NCBI RefSeq assembly: GCF_001592005.1 | Contig: NZ_BCVZ01000003.1 | Span: 1-64,000 of the forward strand | Direction of reading: 5' to 3' | Source: Bacillus sonorensis NBRC 101234 = KCTC 13918 | GTDB lineage: Bacteria; Bacillota; Bacilli; Bacillales; Bacillaceae | Length of the DNA: 64,000 nucleotides | In this document: one piece after another, positions 42,633 through 52,980 of the stretch | Position numbering within the stretch: position 1 is the first letter of the stretch | Layout: every line of letters starts with the position of its first letter | Made by a program: the position numbers and the translations under genes | Notes under the pieces: model-generated | Seen by the model: only the letters and a program-made list of their open reading frames with translations | The model's database searches: none | What the model was told of the DNA's origin: nothing

Positions 42633-44330
42633 ATGTCATTATTTTCAAAAAAGATCAGCCGGGAGACCATATGGCTCTTCTTCGGCTTCACTGCAATTTT
42701 GCTTTATGTATTGCCGCTTTACATCTTAAATGAGAACGCCCATATCCGCGTTCACGACAACCTTGATTCAAATATTGCCTGGTATAAAGTGCTGGCGCAA
42801 AGCGGACAATTGCTCGGAGGCGTGAAAGCCGTCATCCCGCAGATCATCAACGGGCTTCCCCGTGATGCGTACGGAACGGAGTGGAGCGGAATCGTCTGGC
42901 TGCACGCCTTGTTTCCGTCAATGACCGCATACGCGTTAAGCCAAACGATCACACGTGTTTTCGCCTTTATCGGCATGTATCTGCTGTTAAAAAAGCACGT
43001 CATCCGTGCTGAGAAAGCGTATCTGATCAGAATCGGCGTCTCTCTCGCTTTTGCGCTTACACCGTTTTGGCCGTCCGGAATGCTGAGCACCCTCGGTCAT
43101 CCGCTTGCACTGTGGGCTTTTTTAAATATCCGGGCGCGCGATTTTTCCTTGAAAGAGTGGCTTACACTCGGTCTATTGCCGTTCTATTCAAGCTTTGTCC
43201 TCGGCTTTTTCTTTTTCCTTGCAGCCGTATCGCTCTTTTGGCTGTATGATTTGATCACCAAACGCGATTGGAACCTTCCTTTTTTGGGAAGCATCGCTTT
43301 CATGACGGGGATTTTCCTTGCTGCCGAATACCGGCTCGTTTATTCAATCTTCGCTTCAGGCGAGATGATGCACCGTGTGGAGTTTATCTCATCGCGTCAC
43401 GACATCTGGCACTCTTTCCGGCTGTCTTTTAAAAATTTCGTCCTCGGCCATAATCATGTGATGACGGTTCATACCGCCGTGATTCTGCCGGTGATTTTGC
43501 TCACTTTTTTCGTGACAATCGGGAAGCAGGGGCGGCGGCGCAGCGAAGAAAAACTCTTCATTTTTCTCGTTGTGCTGAATTATGCGCTTTCTTTATGGTA
43601 TGCGTTTTGGTTTAACAAGCTGTGGGCTTTGCCGAAAGAAAAAATCAGCCTTTTGACGGCATTTAACTTCGCCCGTTTTCATTTTTTGCGGCCGCTTGTG
43701 ATCTATGTCAGCTTTGCGGTGGCGTGCTATATCCTGTGGCGGCTCGGAAAGAGGTGGCGGCTGTTTGTAAACGCCGCACTCATCGCACAGCTGATCGTTC
43801 TCATTCCTTTTCACGAGGAGCTGACCTATGGCGCTTACCATCATTCGCCGACCTTCCGGGAATTTTATGCGAAAGAACAATTTCAGCAGATCAAACAATT
43901 CATCGGGCGTCCAAAGCAGTCATACAGGGTGGCGAGCATCGGCCTCCACCCGGCGATCGCACAATATAATGGTTTTTATACGCTCGATACATATGCCAAT
44001 ATTTATCCGCTGAAATATAAATACCAATTTCGGAAAATCATTGCCAAGGAGCTCGAGAAGAGTCCCGGCTTGAAGCGCTATTTCGATGAATGGGGGAGCC
44101 GGTGCTACCTGTTTGTTTCAGAGCTTGGGAAACACTATGCCTTTAAAAAGAATTCCAGGAAAAAAATCAAGAACCTGGAGTTAAACACTGCAGCCTTTAA
44201 AGAAATGGGAGGGCGCTATATATTTTCATCGGTTCCGATTATGAACGCTGAACAAAACAAGCTGACATTTTTAAAACGGTTCAGCCATCCGCAATCGGCC
44301 TGGGACATTTATGTATACGAAGCCAAATAA
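42633..44330 (+). CDS. Polytopic membrane protein, DUF6044/YkoS-like
   Basis: A 565-residue protein with about ten to twelve membrane helices in the first 400 residues and a soluble C-terminal region. The segment NENAHIRVHDNLDSN in the first extracytoplasmic loop is Asp-rich, as in GT-C membrane glycosyltransferases and YfhO-like proteins. It precedes a YkoT-like glycosyltransferase by 21 nt. B. subtilis ykoS-ykoT has the same pairing, and the assignment rests on that order and general sequence style. Role unknown; transfer of lipid-linked sugars to a cell-surface polymer is a fair guess. The start is uncertain: ATG 42633 has only a weak GATGGATG upstream, and a GTG at 42570 would add 21 residues. 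Confidence 0.7.
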   Translation: MSLFSKKISRETIWLFFGFTAILLYVLPLYILNENAHIRVHDNLDSNIAWYKVLAQSGQLLGGVKAVIPQIINGLPRDAYGTEWSGIVWLHALFPSMTAYALSQTITRVFAFIGMYLLLKKHVIRAEKAYLIRIGVSLAFALTPFWPSGMLSTLGHPLALWAFLNIRARDFSLKEWLTLGLLPFYSSFVLGFFFFLAAVSLFWLYDLITKRDWNLPFLGSIAFMTGIFLAAEYRLVYSIFASGEMMHRVEFISSRHDIWHSFRLSFKNFVLGHNHVMTVHTAVILPVILLTFFVTIGKQGRRRSEEKLFIFLVVLNYALSLWYAFWFNKLWALPKEKISLLTAFNFARFHFLRPLVIYVSFAVACYILWRLGKRWRLFVNAALIAQLIVLIPFHEELTYGAYHHSPTFREFYAKEQFQQIKQFIGRPKQSYRVASIGLHPAIAQYNGFYTLDTYANIYPLKYKYQFRKIIAKELEKSPGLKRYFDEWGSRCYLFVSELGKHYAFKKNSRKKIKNLELNTAAFKEMGGRYIFSSVPIMNAEQNKLTFLKRFSHPQSAWDIYVYEAK

Positions 44331-44351
44331 CAGCATAGAGGAGGAAGCACA

Positions 44352-45368
44352 TTGAATGTACCGCAGCCTTTATTAACGATCGTCATACCGTGCTACAACG
44401 AAGAGGAAGTGTTTTCAGAAACGGCCAGGCGGCTGACCGCCGTTTTAAGCGATTTGGCAAAAGAAAAATTGATTTCAGCCGACAGCAAACTGTTATTCGT
44501 TGATGACGGATCAACTGACCGCACATGGTCGTTGATCGCCATGGAAAGCACAAAAAACCATTATGTCACAGGACTAAAATTGGCCCGCAATACCGGGCAT
44601 CAAAAGGCGCTCTTGGCAGGGATCGACAGGGCGAAGTATAAATCAGACTGCGTGATTTCGATCGATGCCGACCTTCAGGACGATATCTCAGCAATTCGCG
44701 AATTTATCAAAAAGTACCATGAAGGATATGAAATTGTATACGGCGTCCGCCGCAGCCGGCAAACCGACACTGTTTTTAAGCGCACCACCGCAGCATGGTT
44801 TTACCGGCTGATGAATACACTCGGCATCCGTCTGATTGACAATCACGCCGATTTTCGCCTGTTAAACAAAAGGGCGCTTGCCGAGCTTGGACGATACCGT
44901 GAAGCCAATGTTTTTTTGCGCGGCATCGTGCCAATGATCGGACTCCGCTCGGCAAAGGTGTTTTACGACCGAAAGGAAAGACTTGCAGGTGAGACAAAAT
45001 ATCCGCTAAAAAAGATGCTGTCGTTTGCTTTTCACGGCATTACGTCATTCAGCGTCGCTCCGATCCGCTTTTTTACATTTATCGGCTTTTTCTTATTTTT
45101 CCTAAGCGGCATTGCAGGCATATACGCGATCATTCAAAAGATGCTCGGCTACACGAATGCTGGATGGGCATCCCTGATCATTTCCATATGGTTTTTGGGG
45201 GGCTTGCAATTAATGGGAATCGGTATTATCGGCGAGTATATCGGAACGATTTTTACAGAAGTCAAGAACCGCCCGAAATATGCGGTAGACATCGATCTGT
45301 ATACAGAACGGCTGGGGCGTTCCGGCCGGCAGGGCCATGAGAAAATCCAAGGAACAAAGCTGATGTAA
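44352..45368 (+). CDS. GT2-family glycosyltransferase, YkoT-like
   Basis: A 338-residue family 2 glycosyltransferase. The catalytic domain shows TIVIPCYNEEEVF, VDDGSTDRTW, LARNTGHQKALLAG and the metal-binding ISIDADLQDD; two C-terminal helices (about residues 230-310) anchor it. This is the polyisoprenyl-phosphate sugar transferase type (DPM1/GtrB/YfdH-like), which charges a lipid carrier for use by a membrane partner such as the upstream gene product. TTG 44352 follows GAGGAGG with 7-nt spacing. The sugar is unknown. The pair probably modifies a surface polymer. Confidence 0.82.
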   Translation: MNVPQPLLTIVIPCYNEEEVFSETARRLTAVLSDLAKEKLISADSKLLFVDDGSTDRTWSLIAMESTKNHYVTGLKLARNTGHQKALLAGIDRAKYKSDCVISIDADLQDDISAIREFIKKYHEGYEIVYGVRRSRQTDTVFKRTTAAWFYRLMNTLGIRLIDNHADFRLLNKRALAELGRYREANVFLRGIVPMIGLRSAKVFYDRKERLAGETKYPLKKMLSFAFHGITSFSVAPIRFFTFIGFFLFFLSGIAGIYAIIQKMLGYTNAGWASLIISIWFLGGLQLMGIGIIGEYIGTIFTEVKNRPKYAVDIDLYTERLGRSGRQGHEKIQGTKLM

Positions 45369-45447
45369 AGGGCGGATGGATAAGAATAGCATCTACTTCT
45401 TGCGGATATTCTAATTGAGATGTCAAGTTTATTTTGTAGAAGGAAGG

Positions 45448-46704
45448 ATGTACAAGCTAATGGCAGAAAAACAAACCTCAGGGCTGACCGTTGTCGCCAT
45501 CGGATCAATTCCTGTCATCATGACATTGGGAAATTCAATGCTGATTCCGATCTTGCCTAAAATCAAGTCTGAGCTCAATCTGTCGCAGTTCCAGGTCAGT
45601 CTTGTCATTACCGTATTTTCGATTACGGCGGCCGTATTCATTCCGCTGCTTGGCTACCTGGCCGACAGATTTTCTCGAAAAGTTGTGATCATTCCGTGTT
45701 TGTTTCTGTATGGAATCGGCGGAATTCTCGCGGGATTCGCCTCCACGACATTTGAAAATGCTTTTCCTTGGGTTCTGATCGGCAGGGGGCTGCAGGGACT
45801 CGGAGCCGCAGGGACAGCTCCGCTCGCCATGGCGCTGACGGGAGATCTTTTTAAAGGCGCAGACGAAAGCCGTGTGCTCGGACTTGTCGAGGCTTCCAAC
45901 GGTTTCGGGAAGGTGCTGTCTCCGATATTAGGCTCGCTGATCGCTTTAATCGCTTGGTATTGGGTGTTTTTCGCCTTTCCGGCCTTTTGCATTGCGCCTA
46001 TCTTGTTGACCTGGATATTTATAAAAGAAAACAATAAAAAGAAAGAGCCCCCCGCTTTTGGAAAATATGCAAAGGGGCTTGTGAGCGTTTTTAAACATGA
46101 GGGCAGATGGCTCTTCACAGCATATTTGGCAGGTGCGATCTGTTTGTTCACTTTATTTGGCATTCTGTTTTACTTATCAGATGTGCTGGAGAAGGAGTTT
46201 CAAACGGACGGTGTAAAAAAAGGGTTGATTTTGGCGATTCCCCTTCTAGTCATGTGTACGACTTCCTATATAACCGGAAGTAAAATCGGACAAAATCAGC
46301 GGCTGATGAAAAGGTTGATGTTGATCGGACTTGGATTGATCACGATTTCTTATGGGACGCTGTCATTCTTCTCCGCTCTGATTCCGTTTATTTCAATTCT
46401 TGTCGTCAGCAGCATTGGGACCGGTTTTGTGCTGCCGTGCGTCAACAGTTTCATAACAGGCGCAGTCGGCAAAGAAAGACGGGGGTTTGTGACTTCGCTT
46501 TACGGTTCTGTCCGGTTTTTAGGGGTTGCCATCGGTCCGCCGATTTTCGGAAGGCTGATGGAATGGTCAAAATTCGGAATGTTTATGACGATCGCGGGGC
46601 TAACCCTCTTCATAGGCGTGCTCGTTCTCACCATGATCCACGTTAAAAAGGAGGACAAGCCAAAGAAGGGGCCAAAAGGGCTGCAGCCGGCTGACGCAAG
46701 ATAA
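45448..46704 (+). CDS. yitG: MFS transporter, YitG-like
   Basis: A 418-residue, 12-helix major facilitator of the Bcr/CflA-like drug transporter type: [14 protein letters not shown] between helices 2 and 3, and [19 protein letters not shown] in helix 4. The name follows position: in B. subtilis yitG lies with yitF, yitE and yitD as here. Start choice is unclear: ATG 45448 is 3 nt after GAAGGA, and ATG 45460 (MAEKQTSG) is about 12-15 nt away. It overlaps the frame of the next gene at a TAATG. What it transports is unknown. Substrate export linked to the enolase-superfamily enzyme downstream is possible. Confidence 0.75.
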   Translation: MYKLMAEKQTSGLTVVAIGSIPVIMTLGNSMLIPILPKIKSELNLSQFQVSLVITVFSITAAVFIPLLGYLADRFSRKVVIIPCLFLYGIGGILAGFASTTFENAFPWVLIGRGLQGLGAAGTAPLAMALTGDLFKGADESRVLGLVEASNGFGKVLSPILGSLIALIAWYWVFFAFPAFCIAPILLTWIFIKENNKKKEPPAFGKYAKGLVSVFKHEGRWLFTAYLAGAICLFTLFGILFYLSDVLEKEFQTDGVKKGLILAIPLLVMCTTSYITGSKIGQNQRLMKRLMLIGLGLITISYGTLSFFSALIPFISILVVSSIGTGFVLPCVNSFITGAVGKERRGFVTSLYGSVRFLGVAIGPPIFGRLMEWSKFGMFMTIAGLTLFIGVLVLTMIHVKKEDKPKKGPKGLQPADAR

Positions 46705-46721
46705 TGGGAAAGGAAGACATG

Positions 46722-47828
46722 ATGCGTATCGAAAGAGTTGAAACGTTTCCGCTATTTCACAAGCTTTCCTCGCCATACGGCGATGCGAATGGCTACAAAA
46801 ACTACAGGACGTGCTATTTAATCCGGATGACAACGGCTTCGGGGCTCACTGGCTGGGGAGAGTGCGCTGACTGGCTTCCCTTATTGGAAGCCGGCTTTAA
46901 GAAACGGATCATCCCTTATGTCATCGGAAAACAAGCGACTGACCGCCTGAAGATCGTCGGCGTTATCAAGAAGTGGCATCAGCGGGCCGCGGCTGCTGTC
47001 AGCATGGCTCTCACGGAAATTGCCGCGAAAAAAGCCGGCCTTTCTGTCTGTGATTTATGGGGAGGGAAACTGAGAGAACGCGTCCCGGTTTACGCCTCCT
47101 TTCAATCCTATTCAGACAGAGCCGATTGGATCAGTCATTCGCTCCGTTTGATTCAACAAGCTGTCAGTGACGGGTTTGATCAGGTCAAAATCAAAACGGG
47201 CGGCAAAGCGTTTGCGGACGATCTCTCACATCTACAAGCTTTTCAAGACATGACGGAGCAAAAGGTCCGTTTTATCGCAGATGCCAACCAAAGTTACGAT
47301 ATGGCTGCCGCCCGCAGATGGGAGCGCTATTTTTCGGGCTGGCCGAACCTCCTTTGGTTTGAAGAGCCGATGCCGTTTGATGATGTCAAGGAGTATCAGC
47401 TGCTGCGCTCTGCTCTTTCTGTTCCGATCGCCGGGGGAGAAAATCAGAAGGGCGCCAAACAGTTTTTGCCGCTGCTTGTTGAGCATGCCGTCGACATTAT
47501 TCAGCCTGATGTTATGCATTGCGATGGAACCGACGATTTTCAGAACGCGCTGCAGCTTGCCCGTCATTTCGGCAGACGTGTATCCCCGCACAGTTATGAC
47601 GGAGCGCTGTCCAGATTGTACGCGGTTTTCGCCCAGGCCTGCTTGGCGCCGTGGTCAAAAATGTCCGGAGAAGACATCGAACCGGTCGAATGGGATGTGA
47701 TGGAAAATCCGTTCTCGCGTCTCGTACATTTTAAACTGGAAAACGGCCATGTCCTGGTGCCGGATCAAATTGAAGTGGATGCTGAAATCGTTGAAGCACA
47801 TCTTTGGGACGGGACAAACTACCGATGA
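46722..47828 (+). CDS. yitF: Enolase-superfamily enzyme (mandelate racemase/muconate lactonizing type), YitF-like
   Basis: A 368-residue enzyme with the N-terminal capping domain and TIM barrel of the enolase superfamily. The KxK catalytic motif is QVKIKTGGK; metal ligands lie in [19 protein letters not shown] and IAGGENQKG; a candidate catalytic His lies in [12 protein letters not shown]. The family abstracts a proton next to a carboxylate, as in acid-sugar dehydratases and racemases. B. subtilis YitF is of this kind with, to my knowledge, an unsettled physiological substrate. ATG 46722 is 7 nt after AAAGGA; the ATG at 46704 has no ribosome-binding site. Confidence 0.8.
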   Translation: MRIERVETFPLFHKLSSPYGDANGYKNYRTCYLIRMTTASGLTGWGECADWLPLLEAGFKKRIIPYVIGKQATDRLKIVGVIKKWHQRAAAAVSMALTEIAAKKAGLSVCDLWGGKLRERVPVYASFQSYSDRADWISHSLRLIQQAVSDGFDQVKIKTGGKAFADDLSHLQAFQDMTEQKVRFIADANQSYDMAAARRWERYFSGWPNLLWFEEPMPFDDVKEYQLLRSALSVPIAGGENQKGAKQFLPLLVEHAVDIIQPDVMHCDGTDDFQNALQLARHFGRRVSPHSYDGALSRLYAVFAQACLAPWSKMSGEDIEPVEWDVMENPFSRLVHFKLENGHVLVPDQIEVDAEIVEAHLWDGTNYR

Positions 47829-47915
47829 CCTTCAGAAGAAAACCTGTTATATTTTTGTTTTCCCCTTTCATATAGTGAAGAGAGGACAAGTTCATTTAAA
47901 GGGGATAACATCCGC

Positions 47916-48539
47916 ATGGGAAGAAAATGTAAAATTGCACATGCTATTTTGTGGGGCAGCGTGCTGCAGGGGCTCGGCATGGCGCTGTTTTTATTTCCGA
48001 ACCATATTCCTTCAGGCGGGGCGGCTGGAATAGCCGTTTTGCTGAATTTTTGGTTTCAGGTCCCACACGGTTTAACGGTCTGGGCTGTGAACTTTTCACT
48101 GCTCCTGACAGCCGTCAAATGGCTCGAGCCGGTGACGGTCGTTGGAACGATGGCATCAATTACGATGACATCCGTCTCGGTGCAGATCTTTGAATCTCTT
48201 TTTCCTGCAATGACGACGGACAACGTATGGCTCGATTTATTTTACGGAGCCGTTCTTTTAGGAACCGGCGTCGGTATTTTATATAAATACAATATTTCAA
48301 ACGGGGGATTCGGCGCCCTCGCTTTAATGATTTCGATTTACCGCGGTGGAAAGCCCGGAACGGCATTATTTATGATGAATGCTTGCATCTTTCTTTTAAC
48401 CGCTTCTGTCATCGCCTGGGGGATCGTGATTCAAGCGTTAGTCTGCCAATGGATTTCAACCAAAATCATCGATGCGATCTATCAGATTCGTCTCCGTCCG
48501 CTTTTTATGCCTATTGCCGGTTATCGCAATAAAAAATAG
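47916..48539 (+). CDS. yitE: YitT-family membrane protein (DUF161), YitE-like
   Basis: A 207-residue membrane protein with five or six helices, matching the N-terminal membrane part of the YitT/UPF0750 family: [24 protein letters not shown], then [20 protein letters not shown], a repeated pattern with conserved Gly. It lacks the C-terminal soluble DUF2179 domain found in many relatives, as does B. subtilis YitE to my recollection. It has AGGGG 11 nt before its ATG, a long spacing. Function is unknown; the family has been suggested to carry small anions or organic acids. It ends convergently against comA. Confidence 0.78.
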   Translation: MGRKCKIAHAILWGSVLQGLGMALFLFPNHIPSGGAAGIAVLLNFWFQVPHGLTVWAVNFSLLLTAVKWLEPVTVVGTMASITMTSVSVQIFESLFPAMTTDNVWLDLFYGAVLLGTGVGILYKYNISNGGFGALALMISIYRGGKPGTALFMMNACIFLLTASVIAWGIVIQALVCQWISTKIIDAIYQIRLRPLFMPIAGYRNKK

Positions 48540-48555
48540 ACCCGCCCGGGGGGCG
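48531..48555 (-). terminator. Terminator of comA
   Basis: On the minus strand CGCCC pairs with GGGCG, followed by GGTCTA and a run of six T. It overlaps the convergent yitE stop region. Confidence 0.6.
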
Positions 48556-48558
48556 AAC

Positions 48559-49323
48559 CTATTCAAATAAATAAAACGTATCTGAACGAAGACCCAGCCT
48601 CAGCGTTTCCAAAGGAATGGCATCTTGAAAAGAAATATTCGCCAAATTCACATCGGGACCGATTTTCTCGATAAAACACGTCTGCAGTTTTTTCGTCGGC
48701 GCTTCAAAAATCAAATGTTCCGGATGAACCCCAGACATGAGAATGTCTTCAATCAGCTGGGAGCGCATCTCTCCATCGCTTTTGCATAAACCGCTCGTTC
48801 CGCCCTCTCTTGTTTCTGTGATGACCTTTTCAGATCCTGCTGCAAGATCTTCAAGGATGAAATCAATCCATTCTGATGACTGCTGCTCATTGCTGATCGC
48901 GCAATCTTTAGAGCCAACCTCGCTGAACACATGAAATTCTTTTGAAAAATCGGAAATAAAGCTGGCTTTTTCTTTATTGGACAGGCGGATCGTCCCGTTG
49001 GATATTTCCACATACCGGCAGCCGTAAGATTTGCAATAACGATAATAATCCTCAATCTTATCCTGGCTTAAAAACTTTTCAAATAAGGTGCCTCCAAAAA
49101 AGAATTGAACATCATTTTCCTTTAAACAATCGATCTTTTCCTCCAGGCATTTTGTGATGAGAGATGTTCCCCAGCCGAATTTGACGAAGTCTATATAGTC
49201 TGCCGCCCCGCTGATGGTATCTTGAAATAAATTTAGGGGAACTCCGTTATCAATCAGTATGGTGATCCCGTTTGTTCTCGGTTTGAGCTGCCTTTCAGGC
49301 AGTTTCAATTCAGATGTAATCAT
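48559..49323 (-). CDS. yitD: Phosphosulfolactate synthase (ComA family), YitD-like
   Basis: A 254-residue TIM-barrel enzyme of the ComA family, which adds sulfite to phosphoenolpyruvate to give (2R)-phospho-3-sulfolactate. Family segments: DNGVPLNLFQDTISGAADYIDFVKFGWGTS-type opening, FFGGTLFEKF, YVEISNGTI, SEVGSKD and VITETREGG, and FEAPTKKLQ. In Bacillus the product feeds 3-sulfolactate, a major solute of the spore. The ATG at 49323 follows GAGGGGT with 5-nt spacing; the longer GTG frame at 49338 lies upstream of that site. It is on the opposite strand from the yit and cys genes. The next enzyme, ComB phosphatase (YitC), is not visible in this window. Confidence 0.88.
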   Translation of the reverse strand: MITSELKLPERQLKPRTNGITILIDNGVPLNLFQDTISGAADYIDFVKFGWGTSLITKCLEEKIDCLKENDVQFFFGGTLFEKFLSQDKIEDYYRYCKSYGCRYVEISNGTIRLSNKEKASFISDFSKEFHVFSEVGSKDCAISNEQQSSEWIDFILEDLAAGSEKVITETREGGTSGLCKSDGEMRSQLIEDILMSGVHPEHLIFEAPTKKLQTCFIEKIGPDVNLANISFQDAIPLETLRLGLRSDTFYLFE

Positions 49324-49989
49324 TCTATTACCCCTCACAATCTTTGACTTTCATAATATAGTCGCTGTATGTTCCATGCATATAAAAAATGTGTTGTTTG
49401 TCACAATGGCGGGCGGCCGTTTCTAAAAGATGTATTTTTTCCGTTTGCTTCCTCTGTCGGCTGTCCTATCAGAAGATGTTTCGCTTATCCGGCAAGGAGT
49501 TTTTCAGGTCTTCACCTCCCTAGGGGCAGCGCTGTTTGTAGCCAATCAGTTGTACAGCTGATCGCGCATAGGTATCTATCTATATTGTGAAGTCAAAGTC
49601 ATTATATTCGCCCCCCTTTATAAGGTTCCTGATTTTGTTCCCGCCGCGGGATAGAGAGGGGGAGACAAACATAACATATATAATTGCCAGATGGGTATCT
49701 ATTGTTTCTCCTCATTTGCCATGATATTAAATCCCTTTATGATAGGATTTCTCTTTCCCTCCAAGAAGTACTTGATACACCTTCACACCTCAGAATGGAT
49801 GTATTTTCGCCTGGTGACGTTTTTGAGGCTTAAAAAAACGATGATGAAAAGCTTTTCCGGAGCACGTTTGTTTTGGAAAGTGAATAATCTGCCTATATGT
49901 TCTTTCCATTTATTTTATCGGCAGTCGGAAGGCGGAACTGTTTTTGTGACGCGTAATTCTTTATGATCCATCAAAGTGGGGGAAAACAG
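49324..49989. other. 666-nt gene-free control region between comA and cysH
   Basis: I see no supported gene here. Frames of 73 and 91 codons exist on the plus strand (49369, 49691), but they lack ribosome-binding sites and show no family features. There is no SAM (S-box) riboswitch core and no T-box, although B. subtilis has an S-box ahead of its vegetative cysH operon. CATAACATA near 49670 fits a sigma-K -10 but lacks a matching -35. The length suggests complex sporulation-linked control or a decayed gene. Confidence 0.5.
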
Positions 49990-50700
49990 ATGAACGACGT
50001 TTTAACGTATGATACGTGGAATGAAGACGATGCAAGAAAGGCCATGGAAAGCTTTAGCGGCGAAATGGATGTTTTGAAATGGGCATACCGCACGTATGAC
50101 AACATTGTGTATGCCTGCAGCTTCGGGGCGGAAGGCATCGTTTTAATCGATTTAATTTCAAAGATCAAAAAGGATGCAAACATCGTTTTTTTAGATACAG
50201 GTTTGCATTTTCAGGAAACCTATGACCTGATTAAAACAATAGAAGAGAGGTATCCGAGCCTGTCGATTCGTTTTTTGAAGCCTGACTTGACGCTAAAAGA
50301 GCAGGAAGACCGGTATGGGAGGAAGCTTTGGAAGCATCAGCCAGACCTTTGCTGCAATCTCCGCAAAATCGAGCCGCTTCGCAAACATCTTTCCGGCATG
50401 GATGCCTGGATTACCGGACTCAGGCGGGAACAGTCGGAAACAAGAAAGCATGTCCGCTATATCAACAAGGACGAAAAATTTAAACTGATTAAAATATGTC
50501 CCCTCATTGACTGGACATGGGATGATGTATGGAATTACATCAAATTAAATACACTCACTTACCACAAGCTCCATGACCGGCATTATCCCAGCATCGGATG
50601 TGAGGTATGCACCCTGCCTGTGACAGAGGGAGGCGATTTAAGAGCGGGAAGGTGGGCCCATCGCGATAAAACAGAATGCGGGCTGCATCAATTCCGGTAG
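49990..50700 (+). CDS. cysH: Adenylylsulfate/phosphoadenylylsulfate reductase
   Basis: A 236-residue reductase that makes sulfite from activated sulfate. The nucleotide-binding segment is YACSFGAEGIVLIDLI and the catalytic Cys is in the C-terminal ECGLHQ. A Cys pair in PDLCCNLRK and a CxxC in SIGCEVCT add up to the four ligands of a 4Fe-4S cluster, the hallmark of enzymes that accept APS. ATG 49990 follows GTGGGGG; the earlier ATG at 49963 has no ribosome-binding site. It starts a run with cysP, sat and cysC, and corresponds to B. subtilis yitB. The sulfite it makes is the substrate of the divergent ComA, so a sporulation role is plausible beside general assimilation. Confidence 0.9.
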   Translation: MNDVLTYDTWNEDDARKAMESFSGEMDVLKWAYRTYDNIVYACSFGAEGIVLIDLISKIKKDANIVFLDTGLHFQETYDLIKTIEERYPSLSIRFLKPDLTLKEQEDRYGRKLWKHQPDLCCNLRKIEPLRKHLSGMDAWITGLRREQSETRKHVRYINKDEKFKLIKICPLIDWTWDDVWNYIKLNTLTYHKLHDRHYPSIGCEVCTLPVTEGGDLRAGRWAHRDKTECGLHQFR

Positions 50701-50714
50701 GGGCTGTGTAGAAG

Positions 50715-51738
50715 ATGACGATTACAGTTTTGGCATTTATAATCGCTTTATTTTTCGCCATGAATATCGGAGCCAGCGGTGCAGCGGCAGCAATGGGCAT
50801 CGCCTATGGAGCAGGGGCCGTCCGGAAAAGGCGGGCCGCCCTGTGGATCAGCGGTATCGGCGTTTTTCTCGGAGCGATGATAGGCGGGGGAGAAGTGGTG
50901 AAAACGATCGGTTCAGGCCTTATCCCCCCGTCCATTCTTAATGTGAATATTGTCGTGATCATTCTTGGAGCGTCAGCTGTATCGCTTTTTATTGCGAACA
51001 TGGCGGGCATTCCCCTTTCAACAAGCGAAGTAACAGTCGGCTCGATCGTCGGTGTGGGCATCGCTTTTCAGGCGGTATTTACAGATCAATTGCTTGTCAT
51101 TGTCATGTATTGGCTGATCGTCCCGATCATTGCTTTTTTTCTCGCTTTTTTCCTCGGACAGTTGATCAAAAGCGCAGAACGAAGACTGAAATGGCTGAAA
51201 CGCAAAAAATGGTCCCGCATCCTGGCCGTGCTGGTTGTGTTGACGGGTTTTTTTGAGGCCTTTTCGGCCGGAATGAACAATGTCGCCAATTCCGTAGGGC
51301 CGCTTGTAGGAGCAGGACTGTTATCAATTGAAAGCGGAACATTTTGGGGCGGTTTGTTCGTTGCAATCGGCGCGATTTGCCTCGGCAGCAGGGTGATTGA
51401 AACAAACGGCAAAAAAATCACGAATTTCTCCCTATTACAGGGATCTGCCGTTTCAGGGCTTGGAGCCGCATTAGTGATCGGCGCATCATTGCTTGGCATC
51501 CCGGTTTCGCAAACCCAGATTACGACATGCAGCATCATCGGAATCGGACTATCTGAGAAAGGGAGAGGTGATCTTTCGTAAAAGCCTCATTGCGAAACTG
51601 CTGAAAGTATGGATTGTTTCACCTGTTTTTTCGCTTGTTATTTCTTATAGTCTTGTCAAAATCTTTCTTGATTTTGATCTTTATTCAGTCGCTGTTGTTT
51701 TCTGCGTCTTCCTCGCCACGCTCGGTATTGTCACCTGA
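50715..51738 (+). pseudogene. cysP: CysP-like sulfate permease (PiT family) split by a +1 frameshift
   Basis: The first frame (50715-51581, 288 codons) is a PiT-family permease with helices and the repeated motif EAFSAGMNNVANSVGPLV and STSEVTVGSIVG. It ends GLSEKGRGDLS-stop. The family's next segment, RKSLIAKLLKVWIVSPVFSL, continues in the +1 frame up to the TGA at 51736-51738. From memory, joining the frames at CTT gives exactly the spacing of B. subtilis CysP (354 residues), so one extra base is present near 51559-51576, or a +1 shift occurs. The junction AGAGGTG-AT-CTT-T resembles the prfB recoding site but has a sense codon after CTT. It could be a true null, a sequencing error or recoding. 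Sulfate uptake is the family role, fitting its position between cysH and sat. Confidence 0.78.
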
Positions 51739-51816
51739 TGAAGCAGACCGGCAAATGGGAGCCCAGAGACAATCGGCAAAGGAACAATATAAAATCGATC
51801 GTCGGGAGGAGAAAAC

Positions 51817-52980
51817 ATGAAAGAGAACCAGCCGCATGGAGGGACTTTAGTTAGCCGGATGGACGCCTGCCATCCGGAAAATCAAGCTGTCTATGAAGTC
51901 GAACTGGATGATATGGCGTTAAGCGACCTTGAGCTTATTGCCACAGGCGGTTACAGCCCTTTAACCGGGTTTTTAAATGAACGGGATTATCAGTCCGTCG
52001 TCAATGAGATGCGCCTTTCAAACGGGATCGCGTGGAGCATTCCGATCACACTGCCCGTTACGAAAGAAGCGATCAGGCGGATCAATATCGGCGACTCCGT
52101 CAAACTCGTCAAAAACAAAATCGTCTACGGCGTTTTGACTGTTACCGATCTGTATATGCCCGACAAACTGCAGGAGGCGGTGAACGTCTACGGAACAGCC
52201 GACCCGCACCACCCGGGGGTAAAGAAACTGTTTGAACGTCCGAACGTGTATATGGGCGGTCCGGTCATGATGATCCGCCGCCCGGAACGGGAAAAGTTCG
52301 GCCGCTTTTATCTTGACCCGAAAGAAACGAGACAGCTGTTTAAAAAACAGGGCTGGAACACCGTCGTCGGCTTTCAAACCCGAAATCCGGTGCACCGCGC
52401 CCATGAGTACATTCAAAAATCGGCTTTGGAAATCGTTGACGGACTGCTTCTACATCCGCTCGTCGGACAGACAAAATCAGACGATATCCCGGCTGATGTC
52501 AGAATGGAAAGCTATGAGGCGCTTTTAGAACGCTATTATCCTAAAGACCGCGTTTGTTTGGCAGTATTTCCGGCGGCTATGCGCTATGCCGGGCCGCGGG
52601 AAGCGATTTTTCACGCCCTCGTCCGCAAAAACTACGGCTGCACGCATTTTATCGTAGGACGCGATCACGCGGGAGTCGGAAGCTATTACGGCACCTATGA
52701 TGCCCAGCATATTTTCAGCCGATTTACAAAAGAAGAGCTCGGAATTGAGCCATTGTTTTTTGAACATTGCTTTTACTGCAAAATATGCGGACATATGGGA
52801 TCGCTCAAAACATGTCCACACGGCAAGGAAGACCATGTCCATTTATCAGGAACAAAGGTCAGGGAAATGCTCAGAAATGGGCAAAAGCCGCCAAAGGAAT
52901 TTACAAGACCTGAAGTGAGCGATGTGTTGATTAAAGGCATGAAAAAACAGACTGCAGAAGAGGTGAGCCCGAAAAGATGA
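51817..52980 (+). CDS. sat: Sulfate adenylyltransferase (ATP sulfurylase)
   Basis: A 387-residue homo-oligomeric ATP sulfurylase making APS from ATP and sulfate. Active-site motifs are [13 protein letters not shown] (the QxRNPxHxxH ATP-binding signature), GRDHAGVG and the late Cys-rich [27 protein letters not shown] lies 5 nt before the ATG. The C-terminus overlaps the cysC start by ATGA, so translation is coupled. It corresponds to B. subtilis yitA. With cysC and cysH it completes sulfate activation and reduction to sulfite, and so can feed both cysteine synthesis and sulfolactate. Confidence 0.93.
   Translation: MKENQPHGGTLVSRMDACHPENQAVYEVELDDMALSDLELIATGGYSPLTGFLNERDYQSVVNEMRLSNGIAWSIPITLPVTKEAIRRINIGDSVKLVKNKIVYGVLTVTDLYMPDKLQEAVNVYGTADPHHPGVKKLFERPNVYMGGPVMMIRRPEREKFGRFYLDPKETRQLFKKQGWNTVVGFQTRNPVHRAHEYIQKSALEIVDGLLLHPLVGQTKSDDIPADVRMESYEALLERYYPKDRVCLAVFPAAMRYAGPREAIFHALVRKNYGCTHFIVGRDHAGVGSYYGTYDAQHIFSRFTKEELGIEPLFFEHCFYCKICGHMGSLKTCPHGKEDHVHLSGTKVREMLRNGQKPPKEFTRPEVSDVLIKGMKKQTAEEVSPKR

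Noticed and set aside
49691-49966. 91-codon plus-strand frame before cysH
   Set aside because: No ribosome-binding site, ends just before the real cysH start, and composition is unlike a protein; treated as non-coding.
49324-49989. SAM riboswitch (S-box) or T-box upstream of cysH
   Set aside because: Expected by analogy with the vegetative B. subtilis cysH operon, but neither the S-box core nor a T-box sequence is present.
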